From contig JAJDDU010000377.1 of assembly GCA_029260155.1 (NCBI GenBank), forward strand, positions 1-7,628: 7,628 nt of DNA, written 5' to 3'. The notes beneath the pieces were generated by a model that saw only the letters and a list, made by a program, of their open reading frames with translations, did no database searches and had not been told where the DNA came from. A program made the position numbers and the translations under genes. Shown here in pieces: positions 1-5,785 of this stretch; within the stretch, counting starts at the first letter, position 1; each line of letters opens with the position of its first letter. Source of the stretch: Phycisphaerae bacterium. GTDB taxonomy: Bacteria; Planctomycetota; Phycisphaerae; UBA1845.

Positions 1-57
1 CCCCGCCCCCACTACCGCGCAGCGGTTTAGTCCAACGGACCCTACCCGGCTCATCCG

Positions 58-1299
58 TCACCACACTTGAGCGTCCGCCCAGATTGTATGGCGTGAGTCG
101 ATACCTCTTAGCCCAAATGCAACCGTCCGCAGCGTAAGCTCTGCAGCCCCAGTTATGTCCACGTCTACGAGGAACGAATCGTCTAGCGCGTTCATGTCCT
201 GAGAGAATACCTCGACCCCGTCAATCTCAACGAGGAACGTGGCGTTCACCTCCTCCGCGCGATCGTCAGGGCATTCACTGCCTGGATCAAGGATGAAATC
301 GCTAATGCCGATCACCGCCGAGAATCTGTCATAAGACCCTTCAACGCCATACGCTACGCGAGAATTCGCGTGTACGAATAACCCCTTCGAGTATACGTGT
401 CCGGCGAGGCGTAGAGGAACTGAGCCGGGATTCCCACAATGGCCTACATCAGCCAGGAACTCGCCATAACCGACGCTCGCAGAGATTGGCGCCAGATCGG
501 AGAGAAAGACGAAGAAACCGCACTCGTCTTCGCCCTCGTCGCAAACCTCGCCCTCTGCGCACGGATCGCCGCTGGACACGCAGTCGCCGGTGACCGGATC
601 GCAACTCTCGGTGCCGGTGCAGAACAGGGCGTCGTTGCAATCGACCGGGGTGGACACGCAGGCGTGGGTCGTATCGCACGTGTCGTCGGTGCATGCATCA
701 GCGTCGTCGCAGTCTTCATCCGTCAGGCAATCGACGCAATCACCTGTATCGGGATTGCAGACGTCGCCGTCGTCGCACTCGACCGGTTCGTGGTCGCAGT
801 CCCCGTCGTCGCACTCATCCTCCGTGCAGAGGTCACCGTCGTCGCAATCGTCGGGATCGCAAGCTGAGTCGTCGACGCACTCGCCGTCATCGCAGGTTTC
901 ATCGTCGTCGCAGTCACTGTCGTCCTCGCAGTCGTCATCCGAATCGTCATCGGAGTCGGGGTCGGAGTCATCATCGGAGTCGGCATCCGAGTCCGAGTCG
1001 TCGTCCGAATCCTCATCAGAGTCGGCATCGCCCTCCGCATCGTGTTCAACGTGGGCGTCCTGCGTCTGAGTGGGGTTCTGAGTGGCCACGACCTCTTGGT
1101 CGTTTGTCTGCTCGACGGTTGTGTCCTGTGTCAGGTCGATCTGTGGCCCGTCGACGTTCACTTCCACGTTGACCTCGGGGCTGGCGATGGGGAAGCCCGA
1201 ATCGCCGGTGAACACTGAATCGCATCCCGTGGCGAGCAGCATGGCCGCAATGATTCCGCTCAGTCGTACGTTTCGTATGTGCATCAATCGGCTCCTCAT
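58..1299 (-). CDS. NPCBM-domain surface lipoprotein with acidic and Cys-rich linker
   Basis: This is a predicted lipid-anchored exported protein of 413 residues. The N-terminus (positively charged, then GIIAAMLLATGC) is a lipoprotein signal with the lipid-accepting Cys at residue 26. Residues about 88-136 are almost only Asp and Ser. Residues about 124-261 form a Cys-rich region of units like DDGxxC and DxCDxxxxC, similar in style to Asp/Cys repeats of myxobacterial and planctomycete surface proteins; calcium binding is possible but inferred. Residues about 263-413 match the NPCBM/NEW2 carbohydrate-binding fold (FLSDLAP, YSKGLFVHA, FSAVIGISDF, ending IWADAQVW). No catalytic domain is seen. 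The ATG at 1299 overlaps the stop of the anti-sigma gene (ATGA), which suggests translational coupling; a second ATG at 1284 also has a good Shine-Dalgarno. It is probably the cell-surface output or sensory partner of the sigma/anti-sigma pair. Confidence 0.85.
   Translation of the reverse strand: MRSRLMHIRNVRLSGIIAAMLLATGCDSVFTGDSGFPIASPEVNVEVNVDGPQIDLTQDTTVEQTNDQEVVATQNPTQTQDAHVEHDAEGDADSDEDSDDDSDSDADSDDDSDPDSDDDSDDDCEDDSDCDDDETCDDGECVDDSACDPDDCDDGDLCTEDECDDGDCDHEPVECDDGDVCNPDTGDCVDCLTDEDCDDADACTDDTCDTTHACVSTPVDCNDALFCTGTESCDPVTGDCVSSGDPCAEGEVCDEGEDECGFFVFLSDLAPISASVGYGEFLADVGHCGNPGSVPLRLAGHVYSKGLFVHANSRVAYGVEGSYDRFSAVIGISDFILDPGSECPDDRAEEVNATFLVEIDGVEVFSQDMNALDDSFLVDVDITGAAELTLRTVAFGLRGIDSRHTIWADAQVW
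892..1038 (-). repeat. Asp/Ser low-complexity coding repeat
   Basis: The DNA is a degenerate run of GAC/GAT and TCN/AGC-type codons encoding (DS/DD)n. It acts as a highly acidic spacer between the membrane-proximal segment and the Cys-rich region. Such tracts are prone to length change between strains. The antisense strand gives a long Ser-rich open frame that is an artefact of this repeat. Confidence 0.8.
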
Positions 1300-1310
1300 T
1301 TGTCCTCTCC
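1292..1310 (-). promoter_or_regulatory. Two ribosome binding sites in tandem for the lipoprotein gene
   Basis: On the minus strand GGAGAGG (1310-1304) lies four bases before the ATG at 1299, inside the last codons of the anti-sigma gene. AGGAG (1296-1292) lies seven bases before the in-frame ATG at 1284. The first start gives ATGA overlap with the upstream stop; the second leaves an equally good signal peptide, five residues shorter. The sequence alone does not decide between them. Confidence 0.6.
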
Positions 1311-2096
1311 AGTAGTTTGTCCAAAGTCGTTTATCGCGCGCCAGCGGAGTAGGGCTCGGCGGACGGCGGGTCGGTCGCTTTCGGTGGCGCCGGGCAGGTG
1401 TCGCAAGAGCGCGTCGACGAGGGTGTCGATGGCGCACCGTTCACGCCCGGGCATATCGAGCAACTCCTTGTCACGGGCGATGGGCGTGGCGGACACCCGG
1501 CCTTCGGCGTCGAGGGCCAGCTCGCCGTTGCATAGCCCGGACATAATTGGAGGGACGTTGGCGGACAGTTCTTTGAGGGGGGACTCAACTTGTGGGTCGG
1601 CCAACGCTTGGGTGACCCACGCGGGCTGATCTGGCGAGTCGCCGGTAATCGGTTCGCCAGCGTCTCCTCTGGTTGCGCCGCCCGAGCGGGCTGCGTCGGC
1701 GAGCCGGCTGAAAACCGCGATTTGGTTGTCGAACGACTTGTCGTTGGCAGACGGGTAGATGATGAACACCACTGCAATCGACGCGGCGGCGGCGAGGACG
1801 CCGATTTTGAACAGGACCGGTCGCACGCGGCGGGTGGGACGCTCCGAGCGCCGCCGACCCACGGATTGCAATCCGTGGGCTTCTGTGAGTTCTTTGCGGA
1901 TGAGCGTTAGGCGTTTTTCGCATCGCACGCATGTAGACACGTGTTCGGCGTATTGTCCGAGCGATTCGTTCTCGCATTCGTGGTACCAGAGGACCGACAC
2001 GGGCGGGCAGTCGCGGGCAACGTCGGTCGCGAGCTCCGCTTGTGACCACTTCTTGAGAAGGCTGTCGAGGTCGGGGATGGGGGAGTTGTCAGTCAT
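1296..2096 (-). CDS. Membrane-anchored zinc-finger anti-sigma factor (ZAS-like)
   Basis: This predicted 266-residue single-pass membrane protein most likely holds the neighbouring sigma factor inactive. The cytoplasmic N-terminal part has H52-x3-C56-x2-C59, the HxxxCxxC zinc motif of the ZAS/anti-sigma zinc-finger family. Arg-rich residues 80-92 precede one hydrophobic helix at about 94-114. The remaining roughly 150 residues are predicted to be outside the membrane and match nothing I recognise. The ATG at 2096 has no strong Shine-Dalgarno and lies inside a 7-base repeat array; no better in-frame start is seen close by. The codons for about residues 73-79 are a perfect 22-base palindrome. 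The gene follows the sigma gene after 201 bases and overlaps the lipoprotein gene by ATGA. The anti-sigma role is inferred from the zinc motif, membrane helix and position. Confidence 0.8.
   Translation of the reverse strand: MTDNSPIPDLDSLLKKWSQAELATDVARDCPPVSVLWYHECENESLGQYAEHVSTCVRCEKRLTLIRKELTEAHGLQSVGRRRSERPTRRVRPVLFKIGVLAAAASIAVVFIIYPSANDKSFDNQIAVFSRLADAARSGGATRGDAGEPITGDSPDQPAWVTQALADPQVESPLKELSANVPPIMSGLCNGELALDAEGRVSATPIARDKELLDMPGRERCAIDTLVDALLRHLPGATESDRPAVRRALLRWRAINDFGQTTGEDK
1858..1879. repeat. Perfect 22-base palindrome inside the anti-sigma gene
   Basis: Arms CCCACGGATTG and CAATCCGTGGG are exact reverse complements with no spacer. The arm CCCACGG/CCGTGGG recurs, with one G-T wobble, in the hairpin at 2142-2161 read on the minus strand. 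It lies in the linker between the zinc domain and the membrane helix, where an inserted short sequence would be tolerated. It looks like a REP-type element. Confidence 0.8.
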
Positions 2097-2128
2097 TAGT
2101 CTTCAGTTTTCAGTTGTCAGTAATCAGC
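2087..2128. repeat. Six in-register 7-base repeats, consensus NNTCAGT
   Basis: The units are TGTCAGT, CATTAGT, CTTCAGT, TTTCAGT, TGTCAGT and AATCAGC, without gaps. On the minus strand they read ACTGANN. The anti-sigma ATG (2096-2094) is made from the second unit and codons 2 and 3 from the first. The array resembles short tandemly repeated heptanucleotides known from cyanobacteria, but I do not claim homology. Confidence 0.75.
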
Positions 2129-2134
2129 CGTTGT

Positions 2135-2217
2135 TGGGTTGCCCATGGCTTTAGCCGTGGGGGACACGATCCCGAACGGCGTTCGAGTCCCCCACCTCTG
2201 AAGAGATGGGCCACCCA
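2135..2217. repeat. Cloverleaf-forming element between sigma and anti-sigma genes
   Basis: Four helices meet without unpaired bases. P1 pairs 2135-2146 with 2206-2217 (11 of 12 pairs). P2 is GGC-TTTA-GCC at 2147-2156. P3 pairs GTGGGGGAC (2157-2165) with GTCCCCCAC (2187-2195) and carries an inner hairpin CGAAC-GGC-GTTCG at 2173-2185. P4 is CTC-TGAA-GAG at 2196-2205. An alternative fold pairs 2142-2149 with 2154-2161, and CCTCTGA (2195-2201) with TCAGAGG (2218-2224). It is not a tRNA: no anticodon arm or T-loop signature. It would be transcribed in any sigma/anti-sigma mRNA. It could be a REP-like DNA element or a structured RNA. Confidence 0.65.
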
Positions 2218-2223
2218 TCAGAG

Positions 2224-2265
2224 GCCGTCAGCCGTTAGCTTTCGACTTTCTTCTTTCTGCTTTCA
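2224..2265. repeat. Second 7-base repeat array, GCCGTNA then NCTTTCN
   Basis: The units in register are GCCGTCA, GCCGTTA, GCTTTCG, ACTTTCT, TCTTTCT and GCTTTCA. The array begins on the last base of the cloverleaf's alternative stem and lies on its other side from the NNTCAGT array. It ends 32 bases before the end of the sigma gene. Confidence 0.6.
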
Positions 2266-2297
2266 TCCGTACGACTGTTGAGGCCGGCGGGAATTCG

Positions 2298-2897
2298 TCA
2301 GAGAATCAGTTTTTTCTTGAGACACCGGGCAAGTTGGTCCCGGATTTGTTTGAGGCGGACTGTGATGGTTGAAGGGGCCGCATCCAGGCCAAGCAGATCA
2401 CACGCGGCGCGCTGGGTGAGGCCGTCGACGTGGTGGTAGAGTACTAGGGCGCGGTCTTCGGGTTTCAACGTGTTGAGGCAGTCGCGGACGGCTTGGACGG
2501 TTTCGTTGTCGATGGACCCGTCGCTTGCGCCCAGGGCTCGGATGGGGGCGTCGCTGGGTACGGTGCGGCGGCGCGCTTTTAGTGCGTCGTAGCAGAGGTT
2601 TTGCGCCGTCTTGCGGAGGAGCGGGATGAATCCGCGTCGCGCGGCTGGCTTTCGCACGATCAGCCGGATGAAGGTGGCCTCGGCCGTCTCGTCGGCCAGT
2701 TCGGAGTCGCAGCCCTTCAACCGGCAGAACTCCACCAGCGGCCGCCGCAGGGACCGGTAGAGTCGATCCAACGCCTCGCGTCCGGCCGCGCCGCCTCCAG
2801 CGGCGCAATACTTCTCCCAGAGACGGTTCGCGTCGTTCGGCGAAAGACCGTCAACTGCACCATGTTGCGGTTGGTCGCTGTCGGATCCCGCTGGCAT
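2298..2897 (-). CDS. ECF-type RNA polymerase sigma factor
   Basis: This 199-residue protein has the two-domain layout of ECF sigma-70 factors, which redirect RNA polymerase to a small regulon. Residues about 40-112 are region 2 (LYRSLRRPLVEFCRLKG, then DETAEATFIRLI, then FIPLLRKTAQNLCYDALKAR, the last part matching the -10-binding helix). Residues about 136-193 are region 4 (LNTLKPEDRALVLYHHVDGLT, then a helix-turn-helix with STITVRLKQIRDQL). The ATG at 2897 was chosen because residues 1-40 are already non-conserved and the frame farther upstream runs into the preceding gene. AAGGA lies 12 bases before it, a rather long spacing. The next gene downstream encodes its likely anti-sigma factor. 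Its target promoters cannot be told from the sequence. Confidence 0.85.
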   Translation of the reverse strand: MPAGSDSDQPQHGAVDGLSPNDANRLWEKYCAAGGGAAGREALDRLYRSLRRPLVEFCRLKGCDSELADETAEATFIRLIVRKPAARRGFIPLLRKTAQNLCYDALKARRRTVPSDAPIRALGASDGSIDNETVQAVRDCLNTLKPEDRALVLYHHVDGLTQRAACDLLGLDAAPSTITVRLKQIRDQLARCLKKKLIL

Positions 2898-2945
2898 ACG
2901 GCTCGCAATTCCTTCACATGACTGTCCGACCCACGATCCTAACAG

Positions 2946-2983
2946 GGCGTCGCTGGATTGCGAATCTGTGGTGGCGTCGCTGG
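2946..2983. repeat. Two 11-base direct repeats upstream of the sigma gene
   Basis: GGCGTCGCTGG occurs at 2946-2956 and again at 2973-2983, separated by 16 bases. Both lie in the 110-base gap between the nucleotidyltransferase and sigma genes, roughly 50-85 bases before the sigma start. The position suits an operator or promoter region; no clear -35/-10 pair was recognised. Confidence 0.5.
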
Positions 2984-3007
2984 TGGTCGTTGGGGGCAGA
3001 AGGCGGC

Positions 3008-4165
3008 CTACTCGCACAAGCGGGGGGCGCTCGGGTTGTCCGAAGGTGTTACGGTTCGCGCGACCTTGCGCCATGCACGCGCGAAGTGTGCGCAGGTTTG
3101 CCATCCAATGTGTCGCCCGCGATACCCCTCCGCGAGATGCGTCGCATCCGGCAGCACTACAGCCGCCAGATAACCAGCCCGGTACCGCCACCCACTCGTG
3201 CACAGAAGATCCACGAGGGTGTGCATCAGCGGCGACGCAGCGTCCCGCGGCGCCTGCCAAAGTGCCAACCGATCTCGCCAAGGAGCGCGCCTCCCCGCGA
3301 GAGCCTCTCGCACGTCATCTGGGATACAACGCCCGAATGCACCCTCGGTCCGCGCGAATCCCAACCGCGCAGCCTCCGACAAGTTCCAAACCCGCAGGCG
3401 ATCGAGCAACAGTTCCCAATCGATAGAGTCGCGATTCCGCGCAACAAACCGGTGAATATCCGCCAGCCAAAGCAGTCGCTCCGCCCCGTGAAACGCGGCG
3501 TGGCAGACAAGGTGCAGTGTCATGTTCGTGACACTCGGTACACGGACAGCCGCGTCCTTCAGAGCAATCGTCCGCGTCCCGTCCCACAAGGCATCGGGTG
3601 GCAAGATCCTGCTGTACCGCAGCGGCCGAAACGGCCGGACGTGTACATCGAGACGCACCGGTCGCGGCCCGCGCTCGATGTACTCACGCTCGTAGTGAAA
3701 CCGAGGATAGAAGTCGTCGCGCAGCAAGTCTTGCCCGCGCTCGTATCCCATTTGCAACAACAGCCGATCAAACGCATCGGCTGCGTCGGGCTTGATCAGC
3801 AGATCGATGTCGCACATCGGCCGCAGCCCAAGATCGACGTAGAGGTCACCGAGCAGAGCAGCCCCCTTGAGCACGAGCATGTCAATGCCCGCACCCTCGG
3901 ACGCAGCCGCAAGACGCTCCAAGTGTTGAAGCAAGATGCGGTTCGCCGCAGCGACGTGCGCAGCCTCCGCCACCAACTTCGACAGAAAGTCAGCCGGCAC
4001 CGAATGGCCCCCGCGAGACAATTCCTCATTCAGCAATCCGGAGTGACCAGTGTCACGCGCTGACACCAGCAAACGCTCCCACGCGTGCAGATCGGCCACA
4101 TCGGGAACGAGCGTGTCAGCGTCGCCGCGAAGGATCGACAGCATGTTTCGCTCGGTATCGTTCAC
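3008..4165 (-). CDS. Nucleotidyltransferase family protein (NTP_transf_5-like)
   Basis: This 385-residue protein resembles the uncharacterised minimal-nucleotidyltransferase family PF14907. The core contains LKGAALLGDLY (99-109), R115 and DIDLLI (119-124) with the two metal-binding aspartates D119 and D121, and RLDVHV (171-176) with the likely third carboxylate D173. WLADIHRF (233-240) is a further family-typical motif. Members are often encoded beside PqqD-like and HprK-like proteins and in some lasso peptide clusters; the substrate is not established. It starts seven bases after the kinase stop with GTG at 4165; ATG at 4144 is an alternative. It is the last gene of the four-gene cassette. 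The predicted reaction is transfer of a nucleotide or phosphate-containing group to a small molecule or peptide, which is inference. Confidence 0.8.
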   Translation of the reverse strand: MNDTERNMLSILRGDADTLVPDVADLHAWERLLVSARDTGHSGLLNEELSRGGHSVPADFLSKLVAEAAHVAAANRILLQHLERLAAASEGAGIDMLVLKGAALLGDLYVDLGLRPMCDIDLLIKPDAADAFDRLLLQMGYERGQDLLRDDFYPRFHYEREYIERGPRPVRLDVHVRPFRPLRYSRILPPDALWDGTRTIALKDAAVRVPSVTNMTLHLVCHAAFHGAERLLWLADIHRFVARNRDSIDWELLLDRLRVWNLSEAARLGFARTEGAFGRCIPDDVREALAGRRAPWRDRLALWQAPRDAASPLMHTLVDLLCTSGWRYRAGYLAAVVLPDATHLAEGYRGRHIGWQTCAHFARAWRKVARTVTPSDNPSAPRLCE

Positions 4166-4172
4166 GATCTTG

Positions 4173-5117
4173 TCACCCGCCGCGAACGGTGTGCAGCACC
4201 AGGTCGCGCGTCTCTTCCAGCGGCCCCGACGCCAGTTCGTAACACTGCGCGCCGCGCACGATGTCGGTCAGCAGATCAATCCCCGAAGCGCGGAACTTGA
4301 GAAACGTAAACGACTCCCGCACCAAGCGCAACACACCGTCGGCGCGGGAGATCGGCGTGATCGACGGCTTCCGATCCGCGGCGTACTGGCAGAACATGAT
4401 GTGTCGCACCGGGCAGCCCTCGCTCACTTCGCCGCCGACTTCGTCCGGGCGGATCAACACCACGCGACCCTTCTTGCCCTTGCAGAATACCGGTCGGCCG
4501 GACATGCCCGCGCCCAAGCGATCCAGCACCTCGAACGACCCCTCCTTAACACACAGCGCCTTGGGATACGGCTGCAAACGCAGCGTCTCGGGATCGATCA
4601 TGGCGAACTCGTCGGACAGATACCGCGCGCCGCGCGCGATAAGTCCCGCGGTCAGCGTCGTCTTGCCGCTGCCGGGCGCCGCCGGCAGGATAACGCCTGC
4701 CCCGTCGATCTCGACCACGCCCGCGTGAACCAGGTAGAACCGCGGGTGAAACAGCATGATCTGCCAGTTGATGGCCCACTCGATGTGCGGCACGATCTCG
4801 TCGACATTCCACACCGTGAATCTCTTGACACCGTCCGCCCAAACCTCGTAGCGCCTGCGCAGGGACTTGCCGTCACGCGTGCGGAGAATCTCCACGCTAA
4901 TCGCGTCCCGCGCAGCCGTCGCGAGCGTGCATGCACTGTACAGCCGACGGAACGCGCGCATCGAGGGGACGTGTACGCAACGCACGCTCACCGAAACGCA
5001 GCCGATCCTGAAGTGAAACGGGCCATCGTCCGCCACGGTTTCGGAGATTGCAATGCGTTCGCCGGCATCGTGCGCAGCTGCTGCGATGCCCGGCAGCGAA
5101 CCAGTCAACACGCTCAT
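4173..5117 (-). CDS. HPr kinase-related protein (HprK-related kinase A type)
   Basis: This 314-residue predicted cytoplasmic ATP-dependent kinase resembles the C-terminal domain of HPr kinase/phosphorylase. H131 in LVHAGVVEI aligns with the catalytic His region before the HprK P-loop. APGSGKTT (147-154) is the Walker A loop, and YLSDEFAMID (166-175) matches the acidic strand after it. No PTS phosphocarrier HPr is visible in the window, so the target is probably different. Relatives phosphorylate the C-terminal Ser of some lasso precursor peptides. The ATG at 5117 overlaps the PqqD stop (ATGA) and has GGAG seven bases before it, so this start is well supported. The roughly 125-residue N-terminal part is typical of the HprK-related group but has no known function to me. 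Confidence 0.85.
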   Translation of the reverse strand: MSVLTGSLPGIAAAAHDAGERIAISETVADDGPFHFRIGCVSVSVRCVHVPSMRAFRRLYSACTLATAARDAISVEILRTRDGKSLRRRYEVWADGVKRFTVWNVDEIVPHIEWAINWQIMLFHPRFYLVHAGVVEIDGAGVILPAAPGSGKTTLTAGLIARGARYLSDEFAMIDPETLRLQPYPKALCVKEGSFEVLDRLGAGMSGRPVFCKGKKGRVVLIRPDEVGGEVSEGCPVRHIMFCQYAADRKPSITPISRADGVLRLVRESFTFLKFRASGIDLLTDIVRGAQCYELASGPLEETRDLVLHTVRGG

Positions 5118-5437
5118 GCGTTCGCTCCGTCCGTGGAGATAAGTCCAACCGAGTGCAGTTGGCTAAGCGTCTCACGTACGTCGGCGCGAGCTTCCGATTT
5201 GCTCACGTCGTATTCCGAGACAAGCGACGCGACGATGTTCCGCACGCTCGTCGAACCGTCGCACAGTTGCCAGATCAGCAGGGCGGTTTCGTTCAATCGA
5301 CACGTCGTATCGGTAGCGATGTCGTAGAAGATAGCCTCGCCATCCAGCTCGCGGCTGATCCAGTCTTCGCAACGCGCGGGACGGGCGTCGCAGTCTTCCG
5401 ATTCGATCACGGAGTTGCCGGTGTCAATCGGTATCAC
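5114..5437 (-). CDS. PqqD-family peptide-binding protein
   Basis: This 107-residue protein has the full PqqD pattern: LDGEAIFYDI (31-40), the central RLNETALLIWQLCDG (47-61), then IVASLVSEYDVS (68-79) and DVRETLSQLHSVGLI (86-100). PqqD domains bind the leader of a peptide substrate and hand it to a modifying enzyme. The N-terminal 20 residues are extra and acidic. The start is GTG at 5437 and overlaps the upstream stop as GTGA; there is no strong Shine-Dalgarno close by, consistent with translational coupling. It sits between the small peptide gene and the kinase gene, so it probably presents that peptide to the kinase. This is inferred from context; the family call is firm. Confidence 0.88.
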   Translation of the reverse strand: MIPIDTGNSVIESEDCDARPARCEDWISRELDGEAIFYDIATDTTCRLNETALLIWQLCDGSTSVRNIVASLVSEYDVSKSEARADVRETLSQLHSVGLISTDGANA

Positions 5438-5625
5438 GAGGTCGGACTCGCTCCGCTCGCAGCCAGTGCCTGCGTCGGTTTGAACACCTGAACCAGCGGC
5501 GCGGCGTAGATCAGCAGCGTTCCGCTACGGCGCAGCATAGTCCGCCGCGTCGGCGGGTTCGCAACGTCGGATTCCAGCCGCTCCTGAGCTGTTGTGTCGC
5601 CGGTCTTTTTCGTGTCGCCGTCCAA
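5434..5625 (-). CDS. Small Tat-signal-like protein, candidate peptide substrate of the cassette
   Basis: This is a hypothetical protein of 63 residues. It has a polar N-terminus, then TRRTMLRR at 26-33, matching the twin-arginine pattern [ST]RRxFLK, then a hydrophobic stretch TLLIYAAPLVQVF (36-48) and an AxA-type site ALA (53-55). Only eight residues follow (ASGASPTS), so the cleaved product would be tiny; the last residue is Ser. I chose the TTG at 5625 because GGGAG lies six bases before it; the frame also opens from a TTG at 5682 (82 residues, Arg-rich extension), and an ATG lies at codon 30. The stop overlaps the PqqD start. The protein could be a modified peptide precursor or a short membrane-tethered substrate. 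No similar protein was identified. Confidence 0.65.
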   Translation of the reverse strand: MDGDTKKTGDTTAQERLESDVANPPTRRTMLRRSGTLLIYAAPLVQVFKPTQALAASGASPTS

Positions 5626-5785
5626 ACGGTGCTCCCGTATGCGCGCATGGGTTCGGCGCGACGGATGTCCGTCCGATTCCAAACCCCAATACGTCTTTAT
5701 CGGTCACGCCGCGATATGAGTTCACAGTGAGCGCGCACGCCTTCGCGAGTTTATGAGCAGAGTGACACGACCCTGGCGCTGAGCT

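Noticed and set aside
14..40. Two small hairpins after the lipoprotein stop (ACCGC-GCA-GCGGT and GTCC-AAC-GGAC)
   Set aside because: Stems of only five and four pairs with no T-run on the minus strand; not enough to call a terminator.
590..1172. Ser-rich and Arg-rich plus-strand frames over the acidic repeat
   Set aside because: They are the reverse complement of the Asp/Ser codon repeat and have no ribosome site or domain.
2135..2217. tRNA or tmRNA interpretation of the cloverleaf
   Set aside because: No anticodon stem-loop, no T-loop sequence GTTCRA in the right place, no CCA end and wrong arm lengths.
2898..3281. N-terminal extension of the sigma factor back to 3281
   Set aside because: It overlaps the end of the nucleotidyltransferase gene by 274 bases and adds no sigma domain; the ATG at 2897 suffices.
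4050..4066. Inverted repeat GTGTCA-N5-TGACAC within the nucleotidyltransferase gene
   Set aside because: It resembles the GTGTCAC near the HTH gene, but a 6-base arm in coding DNA is expected by chance.
2918..5327. Long plus-strand open frames (381 and 425 codons) opposite the nucleotidyltransferase, kinase and PqqD genes
   Set aside because: The minus-strand frames carry recognisable domains and motifs; the plus frames are Arg/Gln/His-rich antisense reading typical of GC-rich DNA.
3008..5625. Lasso peptide biosynthetic cluster
   Set aside because: Neither an asparagine-synthetase-like cyclase nor a transglutaminase-like protease is present in the window; only the PqqD and tailoring-type genes are.
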